This document shows, in pieces, positions 28,016 to 41,512 of a DNA stretch of 64,000 nt. The notes beneath the pieces are model-generated. The model saw only the letters and a list, made by a program, of their open reading frames with translations. It made no database searches and was not told the DNA's origin. The translations under genes and the position numbers were made by a program. Source of the stretch: Loxodes magnus (taxonomy: Eukaryota > Ciliophora > Karyorelictea > Loxodida > Loxodidae); NCBI GenBank assembly GCA_946699065.1, contig CAMPDV010000243.1, forward strand, positions 62,001-126,000. The letters are read 5' to 3'. The first letter of the stretch is position 1. Each line of letters begins with the position of its first letter.

Positions 28016-31000
28016 TGTGACCACTCATGGTCTTACAGGTACTTGTCTTGACGTCCCATAGTCTCACCGTATTATCATAACTTTCCGATACGATGAACTC
28101 TGAATCACTGGATATAGCCACAGCAGATACATAACTAGTGTGACCACTCATGGTCTTACAGGTACCTGTCTTGACGTCCCATAGTCTCACCGTATTATCT
28201 CAACTTCCCGATACGATGAACTCTGAATCACGGGATATAGCCACAGATCATACAGAACTAGTGTGACCACTCATGGTCTTACAGGTACCTGTCTTGACGT
28301 CCCATAGTCTCACCGTATAATCATTACTTCCCGATACGATGAACTCAGAATCACTGGATATAGCCACAGATGATACAGAACTAATGTGACCACTCATGGT
28401 CTAACAGATACCTGTCTTGACGTCCCATAGTCTCACCGTCTAATCTCCACTTCCCGATACGATGAACTCTGAATCACGGGATATAGCCACAGATCATACA
28501 GAACTAGTGTGACCACTCATGGTCTTACAGGTACCTGTCTTGACGTCCCATAGTCTCACCGTATAATCATTACTTCCCGATACGATGAACTCTGAATCAC
28601 TGGATATAGCCACAGATGATACAGAACTAGTGTGACCACTCATGGTCTAACAGACACCTGTCTTGACGTCCCATAGTCTCACCGCCTAATCTACACTTCC
28701 CGATACGATGAACTCTGAATCACTCGATATAGCCACAGCTTATACTCAATCTGTGTGACCACTCATGGTCTTACAGGTACCTGTCTTGACGTCCCATAGT
28801 CTCACCGTATAATCATAACTTCCCGATACGATGAACTCAGAATCACTGGATATAGCCACAGATGATACAGAACTAATGTGATCACTCATGGTCTTACAGG
28901 TACCTGTCTTGACGTCCCATAGTCTCACCGTATAATCATTACTTCCCGATACGATGAACTCAGAATCACTGGATATAGCCACAGATCATACAGAACTAGT
29001 GTGACCACTCATGGTCTTACAGATACCTGTCTTGACGTCCCATAGTCTCACCGTCTAATCATTACTTCCCGATACTATGAACTCTGAATCACTCGATATA
29101 GCCACAGATGATACAGAACTAGTGTGACCACTCATGGTCTTACAGGTACCTGTCTTGACGTCCCATAGTCTCACCGTATAATCATGACTTCCCGATACGA
29201 TGAACTCTGAATCACTGGATATAGCCACAGCTTATACTCAATCTGTGTGACCACTCATGGTCTTACAGGTACCTGTCTTGACGTCCCATAGTCTCACCGT
29301 ATTATCTCAACTTCCCGATACGATGAACTCTGAATCACTGGATATAGCCACAGCATATACATTACTCGTGTGACCACTCATGGTCTTACAGGTACCTGTC
29401 TTGACGTCCCATAGTCTCACCGTCTAATCTCCACTTCCCGATACGATGAACTCTGAATCACTGGATATAGCCACAGATGATACAGAACTAGTGTGACCAC
29501 TCATGGTCTTACAGGTACCTGTCTTGACGTCCCATAGTCTCACCGTATAATCATTACTTCCCGATACTATGAACTCTGAATCACTGGATATAGCCACAGA
29601 TCATACAATATTAGTGTGACCACTCATGGTCTTACAGGTACCTGTCTTGACGTCCCATAGTCTCACCGTATTATCATAACTTTCCGATACGATGAACTCT
29701 GAATCACTGGATATAGCCACAGCTTATACTCAATCTGTGTGACCACTCATGGTCTTACAGGTACCTGTCTTGACGTCCCATAGTCTCACCGTATAATCAT
29801 GACTTCCCGATACGATGAACTCTGAATCACTGGATATAGCCACAGCTTATACTCAATCTGTGTGACCACTCATGGTCTAACAGATACCTGTCTTGACGTC
29901 CCATAGTCTCACCGTATAATCATGACTTCCCGATACGATGAACTCTGAATCACTGGATATAGCCACAGCTTATACTCAATCTGTGTGACCACTCATGGTC
30001 TTACAGGTACCTGTCTTGACGTCCCATAGTCTCACCGTCTAATCATGACTTCCCGATACGATTAACTCTGAATCACTGGATATAGCCACAGCTTATACTC
30101 AATCTGTGTGACCACTCATGGTCTTACAGATATCTGTCTTGACGTCCCATAGTCTCACCGTATAATCATGACTTCCCGATACTATGAACTCAGAATCACT
30201 GGATATAGCCACAGATCATACAGAACTAGTGTGACCACTCATGGTCTTACAGATACCTGTCTTGACGTCCCATAGTCTCACCGTCTAATCATTACTTCCC
30301 GATACTATGAACTCTGAATCACTCGATATAGCCACAGATGATACAGAACTAGTGTGACCACTCATGGTCTTACAGGTACCTGTCTTGACGTCCCATAGTC
30401 TCACCGTCTAATCATGACTTCCCGATACTATGAACTCTGAATCACTGGATATAGCCACAGATAATACATAACTAGTGTGACCACTCATGGTCTTACAGGT
30501 ACCTGTCTTGACGTCCCATAGTCTCACCGTCTAATCATGACTTCCCGATACTATGAACTCTGAATCACTGGATATAGCCACAGATGATACAGAACTAGTG
30601 TGACCACTCATGGTCTTACAGGTACCTGTCTTGACGTCCCATAGTCTCACCGTCTAATATACACTTCCGAATACGATGAACTCTGAATCACTGGATATAG
30701 CCACAGATGATACAGAACTAGTGTGACCACTCATGGTCTTACAGGTACCTGTCTTGACGTCCCATAGTCTCACCGTATAATCATTACTTCCCGATACTAT
30801 GAACTCTGAATCACTGGATATAGCCACAGCAGATACATAACTAGTGTGACCACTCATGGTCTTACAGGTACCTGTCTTGACGTCCCATAGTCTCACCGTC
30901 TAATATACACTTCCGAATACGATGAACTCTGAATCACTGGATATAGCCACAGATAATACATAACTAGTGTGACCACTCATGGTCTTACAGATACCTGTCT

Positions 31001-31160
31001 TGACGTCCCATAGTCTCACCGTCTAATATACACTTCCGAATACGATGAACTCTGAATCACTGGATATAGCCACAGATGATACAGAACTAGTGTGACCACT
31101 CATGGTCTAACAGATACCTGTCTTGACGTCCCATAGTCTCACCGTTTAATATACACTTCC
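28011..31160 (-). CDS. WD40-repeat open block H
   Basis: This block has 1050 codons, about 25.6 units. It opens at its 5' end with a unit where position 25 is TAA (SVYQT) rather than the usual TAG. It shares about 1.2 kb (roughly 29345-30530) with 33648-34833 at an offset of 4303, which is 35 units minus two shortened bases. One unit has Phe17 changed to Leu (plus-strand gattaactc at 30059-30067), and the same change recurs in the duplicate near 34364, confirming segmental copying. Near 28180-29560 it matches 25480-26855, 22 units away. Confidence 0.7.
28185..29560 (-). repeat. Eleven-unit duplication, copy 2
   Basis: Partner of 25480-26855. It ends where the position 18 Ile codon changes from ATC to ATA (tactatg on the plus strand). 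Confidence 0.8.
29345..30530 (-). repeat. Ten-unit duplication, copy 1
   Basis: It matches 33648-34833 at an offset of 4303 (35 units minus two bases), with the rare Phe17 to Leu unit in both. Confidence 0.82.
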
Positions 31161-31164
31161 GATA
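31153..31164 (-). other. Frame-shifting unit, cttccgata
   Basis: This unit is one base shorter than both common forms (cttcccgata and cttccgaata). It could be a crossover product of the two forms within this motif. It was seen once only. Confidence 0.7.
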
Positions 31165-31945
31165 CGATGAACTCTGAATCACTGGATATAGCCACAGCAG
31201 ATACATAACTAGTGTGACCACTCATGGTCTTACAGGTACCTGTCTTGACGTCCCATAGTCTCACCGTATTATCATAACTTTCCGATACGATGAACTCTGA
31301 ATCACTGGATATAGCCACAGCTTATACTCAATCTGTGTGACCACTCATGGTCTAACAGATACCTGTCTTGACGTCCCATAGTCTCACCGTCTAATCTCCA
31401 CTTCCCGATACTATGAACTCTGAATCACTGGATATAGCCACAGCTTATACTTAATCTGTGTGACCACTCATGGTCTTACAGGTACCTGTCTTGACGTCCC
31501 ATAGTCTCACCGTATTATCATAACTTTCCGATACGATGAACTCTGAATCACTGGATATAGCCACAGCATATACATTACTCGTGTGACCACTCATGGTCTT
31601 ACAGGTACCTGTCTTGACGTCCCATAGTCTCACCGTATTATCTCAACTTCCCGATACGATGAACTCTGAATCACTGGATATAGCCACAGATCTTACAGAA
31701 CTAGTGTGACCACTCATGGTCTTACAGGTACCTGTCTTGACGTCCCATAGTCTCACCGTATAATCATGACTTCCCGATACGATGAACTCTGAATCACTGG
31801 ATATAGCCACAGCTTATACTCAATCTGTGTGACCACTCATGGTCTTACAGGTACCTGTCTTGACGTCCCATAGTCTCACCGTATTATCATAACTTTCCGA
31901 TACGATGAAATCTGAATCACTGGATATAGCCACAGCAGATACATA
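31160..31945 (-). CDS. WD40-repeat open block G
   Basis: This block has 262 codons, about 6.4 units, between a shortened catactag allele near 31945 and a one-base shortening (cttccgata) near 31158-31162. Units are of ordinary type, with DQVQAVA (TAA at both position 5 and position 7), SNVYAVA and SESYDNT. The short length between two shifts makes it a weak candidate for a separate reading unit; it is better seen as part of the same array out of phase by one base. Confidence 0.55.
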
Positions 31946-31949
31946 CTAG
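31940..31949 (-). other. Frame-shifting unit allele, type 2, fourth copy
   Basis: This copy again carries gaaatctg, but its position 20-25 segment is of another unit type (attatcataactttcc on the plus strand), showing that the allele has recombined onto a different half-unit. Confidence 0.8.
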
Positions 31950-34900
31950 TGTGACCACTCATGGTCTTACAGGTACTTGTCTTGACGTCCCATAGTCTCA
32001 CCGTATTATCATAACTTTCCGATACGATGAACTCTGAATCACTGGATATAGCCACAGCAGATACATAACTAGTGTGACCACTCATGGTCTTACAGGTACC
32101 TGTCTTGACGTCCCATAGTCTCACCGTATTATCTCAACTTCCCGATACGATGAACTCTGAATCACTGGATATAGCCACAGCTTATACTCAATCTGTGTGA
32201 CCACTCATGGTCTTACAGATACCTGTCTTGACGTCCCATAGTCTCACCGTATAATCATTACTTCCCGATACGATGAACTCAGAATCACTGGATATAGCCA
32301 CAGATGATACAGAACTAATGTGACCACTCATGGTCTAACAGATACCTGTCTTGACGTCCCATAGTCTCACCGTCTAATCTCCACTTCCCGATACGATGAA
32401 CTCTGAATCACGGGATATAGCCACAGATCATACAGAACTAGTGTGACCACTCATGGTCTTACAGGTACCTGTCTTGACGTCCCATAGTCTCACCGTATAA
32501 TCATTACTTCCCGATACGATGAACTCTGAATCACTGGATATAGCCACAGATGATACAGAACTAGTGTGACCACTCATGGTCTTACAGGTACCTGTCTTGA
32601 CGTCCCATAGTCTCACCGTATAATCATGACTTCCCGATACGATGAACTCAGAATCACTGGATATAGCCACAGATCATACAGAACTAGTGTGACCACTCAT
32701 GGTCTTACAGATACCTGTCTTGACGTCCCATAGTCTCACCGTCTAATCATTACTTCCCGATACTATGAACTCTGAATCACTCGATATAGCCACAGATCAT
32801 ACAGAACTAGTGTGACCACTCATGGTCTTACAGGTACCTGTCTTGACGTCCCATAGTCTCACCGTATAATCATGACTTCCCGATACGATGAACTCTGAAT
32901 CACTGGATATAGCCACAGCTTATACTCAATCTGTGTGACCACTCATGGTCTTACAGATATCTGTCTTGACGTCCCATAGTCTCACCGTATAATCATGACT
33001 TCCCGATACTATGAACTCAGAATCACTGGATATAGCCACAGATCATACAGAACTAGTGTGACCACTCATGGTCTTACAGGTACCTGTCTTGACGTCCCAT
33101 AGTCTCACCGTCTTATCATTACTTCCCGATACTATGAACTCTGAATCAATGGATATAGCTACAGATCTTACAGAATCTGTGTGACCACTCATGGTCTTAC
33201 AGGTACCTGTCTTGACGTCCCATAGTCTCACCGTCTAATCATGACTTCCCGATACTATGAACTCTGAATCACTGGATATAGCCACAGATAATACATAACT
33301 AGTGTGACCACTCATGGTCTTACAGGTACCTGTCTTGACGTCCCATAGTCTCACCGTCTAATCATTACTTCCCGATACTATGAACTCTGAATCACTCGAT
33401 ATAGCCACAGATGATACATAACTAGTGTGACCACTCATGGTCTTACAGGTACCTGTCTTGACGTCCCATAGTCTCACCGTCTAATATACACTTCCGAATA
33501 CGATGAACTCTGAATCACTGGATATAGCCACAGATAATACATAACTAGTGTGACCACTCATGGTCTTACAGATACCTGTCTTGACGTCCCATAGTCTCAC
33601 CGTCTAATATACACTTCCCGATACGATGAACTCTGAATCACTGGATATAGCCACAGCATATACATTACTCGTGTGACCACTCATGGTCTTACAGGTACCT
33701 GTCTTGACGTCCCATAGTCTCACCGTCTAATCTCCACTTCCCGATACGATGAACTCTGAATCACTGGATATAGCCACAGATGATACAGAACTAGTGTGAC
33801 CACTCATGGTCTTACAGGTACCTGTCTTGACGTCCCATAGTCTCACCGTATAATCATTACTTCCCGATACTATGAACTCTGAATCACTGGATATAGCCAC
33901 AGATCATACAATATTAGTGTGACCACTCATGGTCTTACAGGTACCTGTCTTGACGTCCCATAGTCTCACCGTATTATCATAACTTTCCGATACGATGAAC
34001 TCTGAATCACTGGATATAGCCACAGCTTATACTCAATCTGTGTGACCACTCATGGTCTTACAGGTACCTGTCTTGACGTCCCATAGTCTCACCGTATAAT
34101 CATGACTTCCCGATACGATGAACTCTGAATCACTGGATATAGCCACAGCTTATACTCAATCTGTGTGACCACTCATGGTCTAACAGATACCTGTCTTGAC
34201 GTCCCATAGTCTCACCGTATAATCATGACTTCCCGATACGATGAACTCTGAATCACTGGATATAGCCACAGCTTATACTCAATCTGTGTGACCACTCATG
34301 GTCTTACAGGTACCTGTCTTGACGTCCCATAGTCTCACCGTCTAATCATGACTTCCCGATACGATTAACTCTGAATCACTGGATATAGCCACAGCTTATA
34401 CTCAATCTGTGTGACCACTCATGGTCTTACAGATATCTGTCTTGACGTCCCATAGTCTCACCGTATAATCATGACTTCCCGATACTATGAACTCAGAATC
34501 ACTGGATATAGCCACAGATCATACAGAACTAGTGTGACCACTCATGGTCTTACAGATACCTGTCTTGACGTCCCATAGTCTCACCGTCTAATCATTACTT
34601 CCCGATACTATGAACTCTGAATCACTCGATATAGCCACAGATGATACAGAACTAGTGTGACCACTCATGGTCTTACAGGTACCTGTCTTGACGTCCCATA
34701 GTCTCACCGTCTAATCATGACTTCCCGATACTATGAACTCTGAATCACTGGATATAGCCACAGATAATACATAACTAGTGTGACCACTCATGGTCTTACA
34801 GGTACCTGTCTTGACGTCCCATAGTCTCACCGTCTAATATACACTTCCGAATACGATGAACTCTGAATCACTGGATATAGCCACAGATGATACAGAACTA

Positions 34901-37900
34901 GTGTGACCACTCATGGTCTTACAGGTACCTGTCTTGACGTCCCATAGTCTCACCGTATAATCATTACTTCCCGATACTATGAACTCTGAATCACTGGATA
35001 TAGCCACAGCTAATACATAACTAGTGTGACCACTCATAGTCTTACAGGTACCTGTCTTGACGTCCCATAGTCTCACCGTATGATCTCAACTTCCCGATAC
35101 GATGAACTCTGAATCACTGGATATAGCCACAGCATTTACATAACTAGTGTGACCACTCATAGTCTTACAGGTACCTGTCTTAACGTCCCATAGTCTCACC
35201 GTCATATCATGACTTCCCGATACGATGAACTCTGAATCACTGGATATAGCCACAGCTAATACATAACTAGTGTGACCACTCATGGTCTTACAGGTACCTG
35301 TCTTGACGTTCCATAGTCTCACCGTATTATCTCAACTTCCCGATACGATGAACTCTGAATCACGGGATATAGCCACAGATGATACAGAACTAGTGTGACC
35401 ACTCATGGTCTTACAGGTACCTGTCTTGACGTCCCATAGTCTCACCGTATAATCATTACTTCCCGATACGATGAACTCAGAATCACTGGATATAGCCACA
35501 GATGATACAGAACTAGTGTGACCACTCATGGTCTTACAGGTACCTGTCTTGACGTCCCATAGTCTCACCGTATAATCATGACTTCCCGATACGATGAACT
35601 CTGAATCACTGGATATAGCCACAGCTTATACTCAATCTGTGTGACCACTCATGGTCTTACAGGTACCTGTCTTGACGTCCCATAGTCTCACCGTCTCATC
35701 TCTACTTACCGATACGATGAACTCTGAATCACTGGATATAGCCACAGCATATACATTACTCGTGTGACCACTCATGGTCTTACAGGTACCTGTCTTGACG
35801 TCCCATAGTCTCACCGTATAATCATTACTTCCCGATACGATGAACTCTGAATCACTGGATATAGCCACAGATGATACAGAACTAGTGTGACCACTCATGG
35901 TCTAACAGATACCTGTCTTGACGTCCCATAGTCTCACCGTCTTATCATAACTTCCCGATACGATGAACTCTCAATCACTGGATATAGCCACAGATAATAC
36001 ATAACTAGTGTGACCACTCATGGTCTTACAGGTACCTGTCTTGACGTCCCATAGTCTCACCGTCTAATCATGACTTCCCGATACGATGAACTCAGAATCA
36101 CTGGATATAGCCACAGATCATACAGAACTAGTGTGACCACTCATGGTCTTACAGATACCTGTCTTGACGTCCCATAGTCTCACCGTCTAATCATTACTTC
36201 CCGATACTATGAACTCTGAATCACTGGATATAGCCACAGATGATACAGAACTAGTGTGACCACTCATGGTCTTACAGGTACCTGTCTTGACGTCCCATAG
36301 TCTCACCGTATAATCATGACTTCCCGATACGATGAACTCTGAATCACGGGATATAGCCACAGATCATACAGAACTAGTGTGACCACTCATGGTCTTACAG
36401 GTACCTGTCTTGACGTCCCATAGTCTCACCGTATTATCTCAACTTCCCGATACGATGAACTCTGAATCACGGGATATAGCCACAGATCATACAGAACTAG
36501 TGTGACCACTCATGGTCTTACAGGTACCTGTCTTGACGTCCCATAGTCTCACCGTATTATCATGACTTCCCGATACGATGAACTCTGAATCACTGGATAT
36601 AGCCACAGCTTATGCTCAATCTGTGTGACCACTCATGGTCTTACAGGTACCTGTCTTGACGTCCCATAGTCTCACCGTCTAATCTCCACTTCCCGATACG
36701 ATGAACTCTGAATCACTGGATATAGCCACAGCTTATACTCAATCTGTGTGACCACTCATGGTCTTACAGGTACCTGTCTTGACGTCCCATAGTCTCACCG
36801 TATAATCATGACTTCCCGATACGATGAACTCTGAATCACTGGATATAGCCACAGCTTATACTCAATCTGTGTGACCACTCATGGTCTTACAGGTACCTGT
36901 CTTGACGTCCCATAGTCTCACCGTCTCATCTCTACTTACCGATACGATGAACTCTGAATCACTGGATATAGCCACAGCATATACATTACTCGTGTGACCA
37001 CTCATGGTCTTACAGGTACCTGTCTTGACGTCCCATAGTCTCACCGCCTAATCTACACTTCCCGATACGATGAACTCTGAATCACTGGATATAGCCACAG
37101 CTTATGCTCAATCTGTGTGACCACTCATGGTCTTACAGATACCTGTCTTGACGTCCCATAGTCTCACCGTCTAATCATTACTTCCCGATACTATGAACTC
37201 TGAATCACTCGATATAGCCACAGATGATACAGAACTAGTGTGACCACTCATGGTCTTACAGGTACCTGTCTTGACGTCCCATAGTCTCACCGTATTATCT
37301 CAACTTCCCGATACGATGAACTCTGAATCACGGGATATAGCCACAGATCATACAGAACTAGTGTGACCACTCATGGTCTTACAGGTACCTGTCTTGACGT
37401 CCCATAGTCTCACCGTATAATCATGACTTCCCGATACGATGAACTCTGAATCACTTGATATAGCCACAGCTTATGCTCAATCTGTGTGACCACTCATGGT
37501 CTTACAGATACCTGTCTTGACGTCCCATAGTCTCACCGTCTAATCATTACTTCCCGATACTATGAACTCTGAATCACTCGATATAGCCACAGATGATACA
37601 GAACTAGTGTGACCACTCATGGTCTTACAGGTACCTGTCTTGACGTCCCATAGTCTCACCGTATTATCTCAACTTCCCGATACGATGAACTCTGAATCAC
37701 TGGATATAGCCACAGCTTATGCTCAATCTGTGTGACCACTCATGGTCTTACAGATACCTGTCTTGACGTCCCATAGTCTCACCGTCTAATCATTACTTCC
37801 CGATACTATGAACTCTGAATCACTCGATATAGCCACAGATGATACAGAACTAGTGTGACCACTCATGGTCTTACAGGTACCTGTCTTGACGTCCCATAGT

Positions 37901-40900
37901 CTCACCGTATTATCTCAACTTCCCGATACGATGAACTCTGAATCACGGGATATAGCCACAGATCATACAGAACTAGTGTGACCACTCATGGTCTTACAGG
38001 TACCTGTCTTGACGTCCCATAGTCTCACCGTATAATCATGACTTCCCGATACGATGAACTCTGAATCACTGGATATAGCCACAGCTTATGCTCAATCTGT
38101 GTGACCACTCATGGTCTTACAGGTACCTGTCTTGACGTCCCATAGTCTCACCGTATAATCATGACTTCCCGATACGATGAACTCTGAATCACTGGATATA
38201 GCCACAGCTTATACTCAATCTGTGTGACCACTCATGGTCTTACAGGTACCTGTCTTGACGTCCCATAGTCTCACCGTATTATCTCAACTTCCCGATACGA
38301 TGAACTCTGAATCACTGGATATAGCCACAGCATATACATTACTCGTGTGACCACTCATGGTCTTACAGGTACCTGTCTTGACGTCCCATAGTCTCACCGT
38401 ATAATCATGACTTCCCGATACGATGAACTCTGAATCACTGGATATAGCCACAGCTTATGCTCAATCTGTGTGACCACTCATGGTCTTACAGATACCTGTC
38501 TTGACGTCCCATAGTCTCACCGTATAATCATGACTTCCCGATACGATGAACTCTGAATCACTCGATATAGCCACAGATGATACAGAACTAGTGTGACCAC
38601 TCATGGTCTTACAGGTACCTGTCTTGACGTCCCATAGTCTCACCGTATAATCATGACTTCCCGATACGATGAACTCTGAATCACTGGATATAGCCACAGC
38701 TTATACTCAATCTGTGTGACCACTCATGGTCTTACAGGTACCTGTCTTGACGTCCCATAGTCTCACCGTATTATCTCAACTTCCCGATACGATGAACTCT
38801 GAATCACTGGATATAGCCACAGATAATACATAACTAGTGTGACCACTCATGGTCTTACAGATACCTGTCTTGACGTCCCATAGTCTCACCGTATAATCAT
38901 AACTTCCCGATACGATGAACTCTGAATCACTGGATATAGCAACAGATCATACATAATCTGTGTGACCACTCATGGTCTTACAGATACCTGTCTTGACGTC
39001 CCATAGTCTCACCGTCTAATCTCCACTTCCCGATACTATGAACTCTGAATCACTCGATATAGCCACAGATGATACAGAACTAATGTGACCACTCATGGTC
39101 TTACAGGTACCTGTCTTGACGTCCCATAGTCTCACCGTATAATCATGACTTCCCGATACGATGAACTCTGAATCACTGGATATAGCCACAGCTTATACTC
39201 AATCTGTGTGACCACTCATGGTCTTACAGGTACCTGTCTTGACGTTCCATAGTCTCACCGTATTATCTCAACTTCCCGATACGATGAACTCTGAATCACG
39301 GGATATAGCCACAGATGATACAGAACTAGTGTGACCACTCATGGTCTTACAGGTACCTGTCTTGACGTTCCATAGTCTCACCGTATAATCATTACTTCCC
39401 GATACGATGAACTCAGAATCACTGGATATAGCCACAGATGATACAGAACTAGTGTGACCACTCATGGTCTTACAGGTACCTGTCTTGACGTCCCATAGTC
39501 TCACCGTATAATCATGACTTCCCGATACGATGAACTCTGAATCACTGGATATAGCCACAGATCATACAGAACTAGTGTGACCACTCATGGTCTTACAGAT
39601 ACCTGTCTTGACGTCCCATAGTCTCACCGTCTCATCTCTACTTACCGATACGATGAACTCTGAATCACTGGATATAGCCACAGCATATACATTACTCGTG
39701 TGACCACTCATGGTCTTACAGGTACCTGTCTTGACGTCCCATAGTCTCACCGTATAATCATTACTTCCCGATACGATGAACTCTGAATCACTGGATATAG
39801 CCACAGATGATACAGAACTAGTGTGACCACTCATGGTCTAACAGATACCTGTCTTGACGTCCCATAGTCTCACCGTCTTATCATAACTTCCCGATACGAT
39901 GAACTCTGAATCACTGGATATAGCCACAGATCATACAGAACTAGTGTGACCACTCATGGTCTTACAGATACCTGTCTTGACGTCCCATAGTCTCACCGTC
40001 TCATCTCTACTTACCGATACGATGAACTCTGAATCACTGGATATAGCCACAGCATATACATTACTCGTGTGACCACTCATGGTCTTACAGGTACCTGTCT
40101 TGACGTCCCATAGTCTCACCGTATAATCATTACTTCCCGATACGATGAACTCTGAATCACTGGATATAGCCACAGATCATACAGAACTAGTGTGACCACT
40201 CATGGTCTTACAGATACCTGTCTTGACGTCCCATAGTCTCACCGTCTCATCTCTACTTACCGATACGATGAACTCTGAATCACTGGATATAGCCACAGCA
40301 TATACATTACTCGTGTGACCACTCATGGTCTTACAGGTACCTGTCTTGACGTCCCATAGTCTCACCGTATAATCATTACTTCCCGATACGATGAACTCTG
40401 AATCACTGGATATAGCCACAGATGATACAGAACTAGTGTGACCACTCATGGTCTAACAGATACCTGTCTTGACGTCCCATAGTCTCACCGTCTTATCATA
40501 ACTTCCCGATACGATGAACTCTCAATCACTGGATATAGCCACAGATAATACATAACTAGTGTGACCACTCATGGTCTTACAGGTACCTGTCTTGACGTCC
40601 CATAGTCTCACCGTATAATCATGACTTCCCGATACGATGAACTCAGAATCACTGGATATAGCCACAGATCATACAGAACTAGTGTGACCACTCATGGTCT
40701 TACAGATACCTGTCTTGACGTCCCATAGTCTCACCGTCTAATCATTACTTCCCGATACTATGAACTCTGAATCACTGGATATAGCCACAGATGATACAGA
40801 ACTAGTGTGACCACTCATGGTCTTACAGGTACCTGTCTTGACGTCCCATAGTCTCACCGTATAATCATGACTTCCCGATACGATGAACTCTGAATCACTG

Positions 40901-41415
40901 GATATAGCCACAGCTTATACTCAATCTGTGTGACCACTCATGGTCTTACAGGTACCTGTCTTGACGTCCCATAGTCTCACCGTATTATCTCAACTTCCCG
41001 ATACGATGAACTCTGAATCACGGGATATAGCCACAGATCATACAGAACTAGTGTGACCACTCATGGTCTTACAGGTACCTGTCTTGACGTCCCATAGTCT
41101 CACCGTATAATCATGACTTCCCGATACGATGAACTCTGAATCACTGGATATAGCCACAGCTTATACTCAATCTGTGTGACCACTCATGGTCTAACAGATA
41201 CCTGTCTTGACGTCCCATAGTCTCACCGTATAATCATGACTTCCCGATACGATGAACTCTGAATCACTGGATATAGCAACAGATCATACATAATCTGTGT
41301 GACCACTCATGGTCTTACAGATACCTGTCTTGACGTCCCATAGTCTCACCGTATAATCATGACTTCCCGATACTATGAACTCTGAATCACTCGATATAGC
41401 CACAGATGATACAGA
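31945..41415 (-). CDS. Giant WD40-repeat protein, open block F
   Basis: This block has 3157 codons, 77 units without an indel, open with UGA as Trp and UAR as Gln. It holds the cluster of units in which Val6 has become Ala (GHTDWAQAVA; cttatgctc on the plus strand) at about 36.6, 37.1, 37.5, 37.7, 38.1 and 38.5 kb, a marker of local amplification. It also has SVSRDET units and rare top-face variants SYVNAVA, SYVLAVA and SHDMT near 35.0-35.3 kb. Asp31 of WD becomes Asn (WNVKTG) in units near 35.3, 39.2, 39.4 and 42.2 kb. TGA at Ser15 occurs at 35971 and 40522. The segment at about 32451-33946 duplicates one in the 3'-most block. Role as for block A. Confidence 0.78.
32451..33946 (-). repeat. 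Higher-order repeat X, copy 2
   Basis: It matches copy 1 almost base for base, including the rare unit GSNDKT (position 25 Lys) and the Ser13 to Ile change. The ends are estimated from where the unit types stop agreeing. Confidence 0.85.
33648..34833 (-). repeat. Ten-unit duplication, copy 2
   Basis: Partner of 29345-30530. It directly follows higher-order repeat X copy 2, so two duplications have been joined here. Confidence 0.82.
39560..40450 (-). repeat. Local two- to three-unit amplification
   Basis: The order [20 protein letters not shown] recurs three times in a row at 39562, 39931 and 40177, offsets of 369 and 246 bases (three and two units). Confidence 0.8.
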
Positions 41416-41512
41416 ACAGTGTGACCACTCATGGTCTTACAGGTACCTGTCTTGACGTCCCATAGTCTCACCGTATAATCATGACTTCCCGATACGATGA
41501 ACTCTGAATCAT
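41415..41512 (-). other. Short out-of-phase stretch between two shortenings
   Basis: About 32 codons lie between two one-base shortenings less than one unit apart: gaacagtg for gaactagtg near 41415-41418, and cattgata for cactggata near 41511-41515. In its own frame the stretch still encodes the rest of a WD40 unit (DSEFIV through GHT). Neither shortened allele was seen elsewhere in the window, unlike the more common shortened alleles, so these look like young or assembly-level changes. Confidence 0.6.
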